Assembly (NCBI RefSeq): GCF_039537665.1
Contig: NZ_BAABAY010000001.1
Coordinates: forward strand, 620,001 to 684,000
Source of the DNA: Gaetbulibacter_A aestuarii
Lineage (GTDB): Bacteria > Bacteroidota > Bacteroidia > Flavobacteriales > Flavobacteriaceae
Length of the DNA: 64,000 bases
Direction of reading: 5' to 3'
The notes below the pieces were generated by a model that saw only the letters and a list, made by a program, of their open reading frames with translations, searched no databases and had not been told where the DNA came from. Both the position numbers and the translations under genes were made by a program. Positions 44,051 through 51,044 of this stretch are shown here, in pieces (within the stretch, counting starts at the first letter, position 1; every line of letters starts with the position of its first letter).

Positions 44051-44063
44051 TCGACAAACGGTA
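44051..44063 (-). promoter_or_regulatory. AlgR/LytTR-like motif upstream of the secreted protein gene
   Basis: Minus strand TACCGTTTGTCGA. CCGTTTGTC differs at one base from the AlgR half-site CCGTTCGTC. A near copy is at 50288-50300. No LytTR regulator is encoded in the window. Confidence 0.3.
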
Positions 44064-44076
44064 AAATTGAAAGTCA

Positions 44077-46224
44077 TTATAACGACTGTTCCTGCCACAG
44101 ATTAAAATAATGGTGCTTTTTTGAATAAAGATCTTCGTGTGTTCCTTGTTCCAAAACCTTACCATTTTTCAAAACAACTATGCCATCAGCTTGAATTACG
44201 GTACTTAATCTATGTGCAATAATTATTATTGTTTTTTGCTGTTTTCGAAGGTGAGTAATTGCTTTTTTAATATAATTCTCTGATTGGCTATCTAAAGAAG
44301 AAGTTGCCTCATCTAAAACTAAAATTTCAGGATTTTTATAAAGTGCTCTTGCTATAGCAATACGTTGTTTTTGACCCCCGGATAGTGTGGCTCCATTTTC
44401 CCCAAGGTAGGTGCCAAAACCATGGGGTAAAGACTCTATAAAATTTAAAATGCCTATAGACTTGCAAACACTTATTACATTTTCCATATTAGGAGAAAAC
44501 TCTCCAACAGCAATATTTTCGACAACATTTCCTGCAAACAAATCGATTTTTTGGGGAACAACACTAACTAAATTTCTTAAGCTATCATTATCGATATATT
44601 TCAAATCCAGACCACCAATAGTAATTTTACCAGATTGAATCGGGTATATGTTTTGAAGTAAAGACATTAATGTTGATTTCCCAGAGCCACTCTCACCTAC
44701 AATCGCCGTAATTTTACCTTTTGGAATCGTGAGGTTAAAATCCTTAAAAACCTCAACTCTAGATCCATAACGAAACCTTACGTCTGTAAACTGAATATCG
44801 CCTATTTTTTCTTTAATAAGTTTTATGCGTTGCTTAGAATCTTCTTGGTCAAGATCCATTATTTCAAATAAACGATCTGCAGCGATCAAGGCATTTTGTA
44901 TTTGTTTATTGGAACTTATTAAACTGGCCGCTGGTCCCGTAAAATACCCTATGATAGCATAAAATGATAAAAGTTCTCCTGCGGTTATATCATTATCAAT
45001 AACAAAATAGGAGCCAATCCACAACAAAATAATGGTGAACAATTGCGAGATAAATCCAGAACTCGTTCCCGAAAAAACAGTATTCAATGCCGACTTATAG
45101 CCAATTAGTAATAAACTTATAAAGCTGGTTTCTGTTTTAATATTTGCAAAACGCTCCAATCCAAACCGTTTAATTGTACTCACTGCATTCAGAGATTCCA
45201 CTAACTGACTTTCAAGATCAGCACTTCGTTCCATGATCCTTCGTTCTGCTTTTTTGTTTAATTTATTTGAAATAAAATAAATAATCGTGTAGAGCGGGAT
45301 AACCAGGACCATAATCAGGGCTAGCTTCCAATAGTAAAAAAACATAATTCCGAAGGAAAACAAAATGATCAGAAAATTAACCGTTAGGTTTAATGCAACA
45401 CCATTTATAAAGGTTCGGATTTTTACAGCATCATTGATTCTGGAAATAATCTCTCCTACACGCATTGTATCAAAAAATTGTTGAGGTAATTTTAGTAAAT
45501 GTTTGTAGTAGCCTAAAATAAGCCTGGCATCAATTTGTTGTCCCGTTTTTATCAAAAAAATATCCTTAAAAACACCGATAATTAATTGTAATACAAGGAG
45601 ACCCAGCATAATAATACCGAGTAAATTAAGAAGTCCTTTGTTGCCACCGATCAAAACAAAATCGGTTAGTTTTTGAATATAAATTGATGTTGAAAATCCC
45701 AATAAGGTATACACAATAGCGCCAACAAAGGCTTGTATTAAAATATATTTATGAGGTTGAAGTAAAAACCAAAACCGTTTAAAAACGGAAACTTTTTGAT
45801 TCCCTGAAACAAAAGTATCTTTTGGCATTAGTAGGACCAAAACGCCACTCCACTCATCTAAAAAACTCGCCAAAGGTTTTTTTTCAAGTTTTCCGGAGCC
45901 CGGATCCATAAGTGTTATTTCCTTTTTATGAACGCCGTAAATAACGACATAATGATGCCATTTTTTTTTAATGACCACATGTGCAATGGTGGGTTTGGGT
46001 ATTTTGAAAAGACTGTCTGAATCGCCTCGAACACCTTTAGCCTCAAAGCCTATTTTTTCAGCGGCCTCAATAAGGCCTAAAACATTGGTGCCTTTTTTAT
46101 CTGTACTTGCGTACTGACGAATTCTTGCTATAGGCACTTGTAACTTGTAATGTGCAGCCACAGAGGCCAAGCATGCAGCACCACAATCTGTAATATCGTG
46201 TTGTTTGATAGTGATTTTTGCCAT
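44077..46224 (-). CDS. Peptidase-containing ABC exporter (C39 bacteriocin type)
   Basis: 715 aa. Residues 1-135 are a C39 cysteine peptidase with Gln8, catalytic Cys14 (TDCGAACLAS), His91 (WHHYVVIYG) and Asp107 (MDPGSG). A six-helix transporter domain (about 160-445) and an ABC ATPase follow: GESGSGKSTLM, LSGGQKQRIAIARAL, ILVLDEATSSLD. Such exporters cut leaders after Gly-Gly and export the core peptide. Four GG-leader peptides and an HlyD adaptor are encoded nearby, so the substrates can be proposed from context. It is last in the leftward cluster that begins with HlyD. Confidence 0.95.
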   Translation of the reverse strand: MAKITIKQHDITDCGAACLASVAAHYKLQVPIARIRQYASTDKKGTNVLGLIEAAEKIGFEAKGVRGDSDSLFKIPKPTIAHVVIKKKWHHYVVIYGVHKKEITLMDPGSGKLEKKPLASFLDEWSGVLVLLMPKDTFVSGNQKVSVFKRFWFLLQPHKYILIQAFVGAIVYTLLGFSTSIYIQKLTDFVLIGGNKGLLNLLGIIMLGLLVLQLIIGVFKDIFLIKTGQQIDARLILGYYKHLLKLPQQFFDTMRVGEIISRINDAVKIRTFINGVALNLTVNFLIILFSFGIMFFYYWKLALIMVLVIPLYTIIYFISNKLNKKAERRIMERSADLESQLVESLNAVSTIKRFGLERFANIKTETSFISLLLIGYKSALNTVFSGTSSGFISQLFTIILLWIGSYFVIDNDITAGELLSFYAIIGYFTGPAASLISSNKQIQNALIAADRLFEIMDLDQEDSKQRIKLIKEKIGDIQFTDVRFRYGSRVEVFKDFNLTIPKGKITAIVGESGSGKSTLMSLLQNIYPIQSGKITIGGLDLKYIDNDSLRNLVSVVPQKIDLFAGNVVENIAVGEFSPNMENVISVCKSIGILNFIESLPHGFGTYLGENGATLSGGQKQRIAIARALYKNPEILVLDEATSSLDSQSENYIKKAITHLRKQQKTIIIIAHRLSTVIQADGIVVLKNGKVLEQGTHEDLYSKKHHYFNLWQEQSL

Positions 46225-46256
46225 ATTATATTTTATATGACAATTATAGAAGTTAC

Positions 46257-46277
46257 CACTGCAATAAAATTGCAGTG
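46257..46277. other. Perfect hairpin upstream of the C39 exporter gene
   Basis: CACTGCAAT (46257-46265), AAA, ATTGCAGTG (46269-46277): nine perfect pairs with a 3-base loop, 33 bases before the exporter start. No T-run on either side. It could be an RNA processing or pausing site that separates exporter expression from the upstream peptide genes. Confidence 0.5.
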
Positions 46278-46369
46278 AATAATATTTATTAGAATATAAT
46301 GGGAGTAATGGCGTCTAACCATTTTTATAACCATATTCTAACTTAAAAAAGCAAAAAAATTAATTTCAA

Positions 46370-46489
46370 TTAATCAGCCATTGCTTTTCCTAAAGATTCA
46401 CCGTACTCAAAAAATAGGATAGAAATAACTAGAGTTGTAATTAATAAAATTACCCAATACCAATAATAGTATTTACCTCTTTTAATCAT
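46370..46489 (-). CDS. Single-helix membrane peptide (39 aa)
   Basis: ATG at 46487-46489 and stop at 46370-46372. A Lys/Arg/Tyr-rich start (MIKRGKYYYWYW) leads into one hydrophobic helix (VILLITTLVISILFF), then EYGESLGKAMAD. No double-glycine signal. It lies between the exporter and the CPBP gene in the same orientation. It may be a small exporter subunit or immunity peptide. Confidence 0.5.
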   Translation of the reverse strand: MIKRGKYYYWYWVILLITTLVISILFFEYGESLGKAMAD

Positions 46490-46553
46490 GATTTTCTGTT
46501 TCAAATATGTTTTTGGATACTAGAAATTGCACGAAGAATTAACTTAAAATATA

Positions 46554-46700
46554 TTATTTACCCTTTCCTAATTTTCTCCTCAAGAAATCTATTATGAGAT
46601 AAATGATGTAAACTATTAAAACATTTAGTGTGAAACTAAAAAGGTCAAACTTATAAGATTCAAAGTTACTGGAAACCAATAGGGAAATGAAATTCATCAT
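46554..46700 (-). CDS. Small membrane protein with a broken or shifted start (48 aa or more)
   Basis: The intact ATG frame 46700-46554 encodes 48 aa with one clear helix (LNVLIVYIIYLIIDFL) and a basic end. The same frame stays open upstream to 46742 and encodes a second hydrophobic stretch (NILLIFFKVLLVVI), but has no ATG. An ATG at 46749 is out of frame by one base in a run of six A (minus strand). Removing one A would give a 64-residue two-helix protein. Either a TTG (46733) is used, or the gene carries a slippage-type frameshift. Confidence 0.45.
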   Translation of the reverse strand: MMNFISLLVSSNFESYKFDLFSFTLNVLIVYIIYLIIDFLRRKLGKGK

Positions 46701-46781
46701 AATAACCACTAGTAATACTTTAAAAAAAATCAATAGTATATTTTTTCATTTATTTGACTGAAATTAAATCTTCTTGAGCAA

Positions 46782-47600
46782 TCAACCTCTTAGTTGTCTT
46801 TTTGATTTATATTTTTCGAAGTAAACCCATATGGTAACGAGTAAAATGAGTTGGAAAATAAGTGCCAGAATAGAACCTTCGAATCCAAATTCCCCACCAT
46901 TAATGATATTGTTATCAGATACTTCCAGTTCAACTAACGAATAAAACTCCTGACCACTCACCTTAAATCCAAAAAGTGTTTGAAAAAAATTCCAGCTAAA
47001 GTGTAGCGCTATTGGAAACCATAAATTTTTGGTATATATATAACTAATTCCCAATAGCATTCCGGCAACAAATAACTCTAGAAAAGTAAACCATGACATA
47101 TTTGGATTAAAGCTATGAGCTAAAGCAAAAAGAATAGAAGAAATAAGTAGAGCGCCATATTTATTAAAAGAATATAGAGAATTTCGTAAAACATACCCCC
47201 TAAACATAATTTCTTCAGTAAAGGCAACTATTAAAAATAATAAAAAAGCCGACCATAATTTGTTCTTGTTTACATTAAAATTTTCGATCGTAACCTCCTC
47301 AAGAATTATTAAGATCAATAATCCAAGGCCTAATAAAACAAAGCCTAAAATAGTCCCAAAAATAATCTCTTTAAACCTATTCTTAACATGAAGGCCTAGG
47401 TTTATAAATGGTTCTTTATCCACAAAACTCATAAATATCCAAATAACCAAAAAAGTCCCTGCCAAGGAACATAAATTAATGATAACTTGTTGATTTGAAG
47501 TTAGGTTTTCATTGATTTGATCAAGATTTACTCCAATGAACAGGAATCCTAGAAACTGAAAAATCCCAACCATTATAAAATAGGGAAAAATAAAAAGCAA
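46782..47600 (-). CDS. CPBP-family intramembrane protease
   Basis: 272 aa from TTG 47600, about seven to eight membrane helices. The Abi/CPBP motifs are intact: EEIMFRG (Glu129, Glu130, Arg134), FALAH (His162) and HFSWN (His200). In bacteriocin loci such proteins serve as immunity factors or leader-processing proteases; in other settings they act like Rce1. The frame is open upstream to 47642 (NNEGWQRK) without an ATG. An ATG at 47620, overlapping the previous stop, would be in frame if one base were added. Confidence 0.85.
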   Translation of the reverse strand: MLFIFPYFIMVGIFQFLGFLFIGVNLDQINENLTSNQQVIINLCSLAGTFLVIWIFMSFVDKEPFINLGLHVKNRFKEIIFGTILGFVLLGLGLLILIILEEVTIENFNVNKNKLWSAFLLFLIVAFTEEIMFRGYVLRNSLYSFNKYGALLISSILFALAHSFNPNMSWFTFLELFVAGMLLGISYIYTKNLWFPIALHFSWNFFQTLFGFKVSGQEFYSLVELEVSDNNIINGGEFGFEGSILALIFQLILLVTIWVYFEKYKSKRQLRG

Positions 47601-47619
47601 TTTACGTTGCCAGCCTTCA

Positions 47620-47817
47620 TTATTTGGGCTTTTTATTGAAAATTATATACAATATTATATATGAAATTGCGGGAACCAGATGAATAGAACAATACAAAAA
47701 TTTGCTCATTACAATCCCCAATAAACTATATACTTTTCCGGAATCGCTATTAAAAAAAGGACTTATTCCACCTATAAGGAGTATTATGCTGAAAAATAAA
47801 TTTATTTTTTTTGCCAT
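47620..47817 (-). CDS. Small membrane protein, possible immunity protein (65 aa)
   Basis: Start at ATG 47817 (MAKKINLFFSIILLIGG); the frame also offers an ATG at 47856 that adds 13 residues. Two membrane helices (about 5-18 and 38-60) are joined by a short polar loop (FFNSDSGKVY). It directly follows leader peptide 3, the usual place for a bacteriocin immunity gene. Family not recognised. Confidence 0.6.
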   Translation of the reverse strand: MAKKINLFFSIILLIGGISPFFNSDSGKVYSLLGIVMSKFLYCSIHLVPAISYIILYIIFNKKPK

Positions 47818-47888
47818 TTTTAAAATTTGTAATAAATGGTTAATGTAAAATTGCATTAACCATTTAATTTATTTAGATAATTAAACTT

Positions 47889-48041
47889 TTAGAAGTATTT
47901 TAAGAATTTAAAAACTCCCCCTACAGTTGTAACCATTCCTATTATTTTCAATGTTGTTCCAACCGCCTTACCTATTTCGTAGGCGGTTCCGTCATGTCCG
48001 CCATTTATTACTATTTGTTCTTGAATTGTTAGTGTTTTCAT
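47889..48041 (-). CDS. Double-glycine leader peptide 3
   Basis: ATG at 48039-48041, stop at 47889-47891, 50 aa. Leader MKTLTIQEQIVINGG; predicted 35-residue core begins HDGTAYEIGKAVG and is hydrophobic and basic at its end (GGVFKFLKYF). It has a GxxxG motif (GKAVG) like subunits of two-peptide bacteriocins. It lies 18 bases after peptide 2, so the two are probably co-translated. Too short for many gene callers. Confidence 0.75.
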   Translation of the reverse strand: MKTLTIQEQIVINGGHDGTAYEIGKAVGTTLKIIGMVTTVGGVFKFLKYF

Positions 48042-48059
48042 AATTTTTGAATTTAATGT

Positions 48060-48224
48060 TTATTTGAAGCCGTCCCAAATACCTCTAAAAAAGTCTCCAA
48101 TTTCGTGTACTACTTCACCAGCAGCATTATAAACGTCTTCTGCAAATTGCTTTCCAGCATAAAATGCAGTTATATCAGTTCCTCCTGAAATATCTCTTAA
48201 TTCATATTCTGTTAAATTTTTCAT
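48060..48224 (-). CDS. Double-glycine leader peptide 2
   Basis: ATG at 48222-48224, stop at 48060-48062, 54 aa. Leader MKNLTEYELRDISGG ends in Gly-Gly. The 39-residue core (from TDITAFYAGKQF) is an amphipathic helix with several acidic residues and ends FFRGIWDGFK, again with GxxxG (GIWDG). It lies 32 bases after peptide 1 and 18 before peptide 3. Candidate partner of peptide 3. Confidence 0.75.
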   Translation of the reverse strand: MKNLTEYELRDISGGTDITAFYAGKQFAEDVYNAAGEVVHEIGDFFRGIWDGFK

Positions 48225-48256
48225 CTTTTTGACTTATTTTAATTAGAAATTAATTT

Positions 48257-48457
48257 TTATCCAACGCAACCTTGCTTTGGGTAAGGAGAAGTTGAATTCT
48301 CGCCAGAAAAATATGAAATAACTCCAGCCGTGAATGAAATTGCTGAATCTATTGCATTGTCAATAAAAGGGACATCAAAACCGAAAAGTCCTCCATTAAT
48401 CTTATTCAATTCTTTGGCATTCAAATCCCGAACACCAAAACTTTCTAAATTTTTCAT
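48257..48457 (-). CDS. Double-glycine leader peptide 1
   Basis: 66 aa. The 23-residue leader starts MKNLESFGVRDLNAKE and ends NKINGG, a form widespread in Bacteroidota bacteriocin-like peptides. The 43-residue core begins LFGFDVPFIDNAI, has a central hydrophobic helix (ISFTAGVISYF) and ends SPYPKQGCVG with a single cysteine. It is first of three tandem precursor genes and lies 92 bases after the HTH gene, with an inverted repeat in between. Confidence 0.82.
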   Translation of the reverse strand: MKNLESFGVRDLNAKELNKINGGLFGFDVPFIDNAIDSAISFTAGVISYFSGENSTSPYPKQGCVG

Positions 48458-48504
48458 AAATAAAATTTTAATTGTTAAACATTTATTTTTCTAAAGTCTG
48501 TTCA

Positions 48505-48518
48505 GGTTACGTCTAACC
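48505..48518. promoter_or_regulatory. Candidate operator before the leader-peptide genes
   Basis: GGTTA-CGTC-TAACC, a perfect 5-bp inverted repeat, with another GGTTAAC at 48534-48540. It lies between the HTH regulator and peptide 1, 48 bases before the peptide ATG. Binding by the neighbouring HTH protein is inference. Confidence 0.35.
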
Positions 48519-48549
48519 CTAATTACCGCGTCCGGTTAACAACTTTTGT

Positions 48550-48885
48550 TTAGCTAAAATAAAATTGCTCACTGCCAAAGCCTTGCAGTAGCGTATCTTT
48601 TTTAATAAAATAACTACCCCCAAACACCTCAATAACTTCATTGTTACTTAAAGCCGTAACAGAAATACTTACCCTGAGTTCAAAATCATCGGTGTAATAA
48701 TAGGTGTGTAGGGAACGGTTGTATTCAATAGAAGCATGAAGGTCTTTTAATTGTTCTATCAACCTGTACAAAGAGCGTTCACTAATATTCATCTGGTTTG
48801 CCAAGCATTTTGGCGAACCTGTGTTTTCTTGTAATATTCTTTGATGCAGTTGTTGTAAACGCTCCAGCGTTTTTATGTTTTTCAT
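48550..48885 (-). CDS. Small HTH transcriptional regulator (111 aa)
   Basis: An N-terminal winged-helix-like unit lies at about residues 5-55 (LERLQQLHQRILQENTGSP, ANQMNISERSLYRLIEQL), resembling the HTH_11/DeoR start of larger regulators. A short beta-rich tail follows (LHTYYYTDDFELRVSIS). No ligand domain. Its place between HlyD and the peptide genes makes it the likely local regulator. It starts 50 bases after the HlyD stop. Confidence 0.8.
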   Translation of the reverse strand: MKNIKTLERLQQLHQRILQENTGSPKCLANQMNISERSLYRLIEQLKDLHASIEYNRSLHTYYYTDDFELRVSISVTALSNNEVIEVFGGSYFIKKDTLLQGFGSEQFYFS

Positions 48886-48934
48886 GTTCCTCTTTTCAAA
48901 AAATTATTTTGAATGAATCCGTTTTTGATATTTC

Positions 48935-50101
48935 CTATTCCGATGACACCATCTCCATAGTATTAGGATTAACCCAATCATCAACTTTATCATATAGCAA
49001 GTCAAAAAGTGATCGTTCCGTTAATTTAAACTGCGCATTTAAAGTCATTCCTTTTTTTAAACGACCCCTATAGCCGTTTTTAAGTTTAAGCTCCTTTTTA
49101 TTCAGGCTACACCGCACTTTAAAAACCATGGCATTATCCATATATTCCACATCTTTTCCAATATCAATGATGGTTCCATTTGCCAATCCCCATTGATTAT
49201 AATTAAATGCGTCTATCTGGAAATTAGCGGTATCATTCAATCGCAACAATCCAATATCCATAGTATTTACGTAGCATTCTACTAGGAGCTCTGTATTCGG
49301 AGAGATTTCAGCAAAACCCGCTCCGGCATTAATAAAGCTGCCGGCATCCATGCCTTTTACATTTAATAGTGTGCCACTCGCCGGGGCCGTTATAACCAAC
49401 TTATTTTTTGAATCTTGTAGTTGCTCATGTGTGCTTTTTAATTCTAATAAATTTTTATTGAATTCATTTAAACTGGCTTCCCATTGATTACCTTGTTGTT
49501 GTTTTAATTGTTTAATGTCATTTAAAGCTAAATCATAATTAAATTTTGAGTTCTCAAAATCAACCCTTGCTATAACGCCTTTATCGTATAACTTTTTGTC
49601 TCGATCAAAATCTATTTTTAATTTTTTTCTTCGAGTTATTAATTCTGTTTTCTTCTCCTGAAAAACTAAAAACTCTTTACGATATTTCGATGACGTTATT
49701 TGTTTTAAATTGCAATACTTGTTTTTGATCAAATAAGTCAGATCCTCAATAAATGGTTCCAATTCTGAAATTTGCTTAGATGTTAGTTTCAACTTTTCAG
49801 AAATAATGTTGCTATCTAGAATTAAAAGGGTATCGTTCTTTTGAACCGAAGCGTTATTTCTTAAATACGATTTTAAAATAAGCCCTGAAGTTGAAGTACT
49901 TATAACGACTCTTTCCTTATCAGCTTTAATGATGCCTCTGGAATTGGTATAAATAGGAACTTCTATAAACGGAAGTAAAAACATCACTAAAATAAGTGCC
50001 ATTAATAAAATGGAATAGATTATGATACTTCGTTTACTGTGCTTGTACCAATGCACCTCAGCAGTAAAATCAACAATTTCTTTTGGAAAAATCTGTTTCA
50101 T
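48935..50101 (-). CDS. HlyD-family secretion adaptor
   Basis: 388 aa. A cytosolic start, one membrane helix (about 24-46, IIIYSILLMALILVMF), a barrel-sandwich/lipoyl half (STSTSGLILKSYLRNNASVQ), a long coiled-coil hairpin (about 100-225) and the returning half (TAPASGTLLNVKGMDAGSF). It would link the C39 exporter to an outer-membrane channel. It is the first gene of the leftward export cluster. No TolC gene is in the window. Confidence 0.92.
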   Translation of the reverse strand: MKQIFPKEIVDFTAEVHWYKHSKRSIIIYSILLMALILVMFLLPFIEVPIYTNSRGIIKADKERVVISTSTSGLILKSYLRNNASVQKNDTLLILDSNIISEKLKLTSKQISELEPFIEDLTYLIKNKYCNLKQITSSKYRKEFLVFQEKKTELITRRKKLKIDFDRDKKLYDKGVIARVDFENSKFNYDLALNDIKQLKQQQGNQWEASLNEFNKNLLELKSTHEQLQDSKNKLVITAPASGTLLNVKGMDAGSFINAGAGFAEISPNTELLVECYVNTMDIGLLRLNDTANFQIDAFNYNQWGLANGTIIDIGKDVEYMDNAMVFKVRCSLNKKELKLKNGYRGRLKKGMTLNAQFKLTERSLFDLLYDKVDDWVNPNTMEMVSSE

Positions 50102-50287
50102 ACTTCCTGATTAAATCAAATATTAGAATCGTCATCCAAATAAATCTTCAGAATCAAAATTCATTAAAACATTAAATCAATTAGGTGGTTTTGGTACTTT
50201 GAATACTTAAAAGTGAGAAACATATCCGTAATATCTTTGAGTGAATCTTATTATTTTGATATTTCTTACAAAACAAAATATAAACCA

Positions 50288-50300
50288 TCGATAAACGGTT
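50288..50300 (-). promoter_or_regulatory. AlgR/LytTR-like motif upstream of HlyD
   Basis: Minus strand AACCGTTTATCGA, 11 of 13 bases as at 44051-44063, placed about 190 bases before the HlyD start. The flanking AT-rich tail is also alike. Confidence 0.3.
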
Positions 50301-50353
50301 ATTCCACGAAGCAATTAGGAAAAAATGCATTTAGCAAATCCCTTAAAATCACG

Positions 50354-50361
50354 TACCTTTG
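50354..50361 (+). promoter_or_regulatory. -7 element of the thioesterase gene
   Basis: TACCTTTG is a perfect TAnnTTTG, 20 bases before the ATG at 50381. It excludes the longer frame that opens at 50213. Confidence 0.6.
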
Positions 50362-50380
50362 CAGCCTAATTACAAAGGCT

Positions 50381-50893
50381 ATGAAAGCAAAAACACCTGA
50401 AGAATCCAGAACCATCATGACCGATATGGTTCTACCCAGCGAAACCAATCCCTTAAACAATCTATTCGGAGGCGAACTTCTCGCACGTATGGATCGCGCT
50501 GCCAGTATTGCTGCGCGTCGGCATTCGCGTCGTATCGTGGTTACCGCATCGGTAAATCACGTCGCTTTTAATCGGGCCGTGCCACTGGGAAGTGTAGTAA
50601 CCGTAGAGGCTAAGGTATCGCGCGCTTTCAAAACATCCATGGAAATTTTTATTGATGTTTGGATCGAAGACCGCGAGTCTGGCGACCGAACTAAAGCGAA
50701 TGAGGCCATTTACACCTTCGTAGCCGTTGATGAAACCGGTTTGCCAACCCGGGTTCCCGAAGTCCTTCCGCAAACCGAAATCGAAAAAGAGCGTCACGCA
50801 GCGGCTTTACGTCGTAAACAACTCAGTTTGGTGCTTGCAGGCAAACTAAGACCTGAAGACGCCACGGAGCTTAAAGCACTTTTCTTTCATTAA
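50381..50893 (+). CDS. Acyl-CoA thioesterase (hotdog fold)
   Basis: 170 aa from ATG 50381. The hotdog segment NPLNNLFGGELLARMDRAAS with the acidic residue at the helix start, then VTASVNHVAFNRAVPLGSVV and TKANEAIYTFVAVD, fit the cytosolic YciA/BACH type, which hydrolyses acyl-CoA to free acid and CoA. The frame extends 56 codons upstream, but that part overlaps the promoter and does not look like the family. It ends near a GC-rich intergenic element. Confidence 0.9.
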   Translation: MKAKTPEESRTIMTDMVLPSETNPLNNLFGGELLARMDRAASIAARRHSRRIVVTASVNHVAFNRAVPLGSVVTVEAKVSRAFKTSMEIFIDVWIEDRESGDRTKANEAIYTFVAVDETGLPTRVPEVLPQTEIEKERHAAALRRKQLSLVLAGKLRPEDATELKALFFH

Positions 50894-50904
50894 AAAATAA
50901 TTTG

Positions 50905-51030
50905 GGCAATCCTCCCACTTTGAGTGGGATTTGGGCTTTCCGCTCCTGTCTTTTTCCGCCGAAGGTAAAAAAAGGATAACCGTTGCATTCCCTGCCGGCA
51001 GGCAGGCCTATTGCGGCATCATTAAAAGCC
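50905..51030. repeat. GC-rich intergenic element between the thioesterase and EnvC genes
   Basis: It contains a 7-bp hairpin TCCCACT-TTG-AGTGGGA (50913-50929), then TTTGGGCTTTCCGC, a CTTTTTCCGCC...AAAAAAAGG unit and the palindrome CCTGCCGGCAGG (50991-51002). It shares TTTGGGC and GCTTTC cores with 15767-15852. The first hairpin may also end the thioesterase transcript. Confidence 0.45.
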
Positions 51031-51044
51031 GGAAAGTATCGCAA

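Noticed and set aside
48798..49073. Plus-strand frame across the HTH and HlyD ends
   Set aside because: It runs antisense through two well-supported genes and has no start signal or family resemblance.
41190..50101. Integrative element or prophage carrying the export locus
   Set aside because: No integrase, transposase, relaxase, tRNA gene or phage gene is present; the duplicated gene end points to homologous exchange and not a known mobile element.
50213..50380. 56-codon N-terminal extension of the thioesterase
   Set aside because: It covers the promoter element at 50354-50361 and carries no family similarity; ATG 50381 gives a standard-length enzyme.
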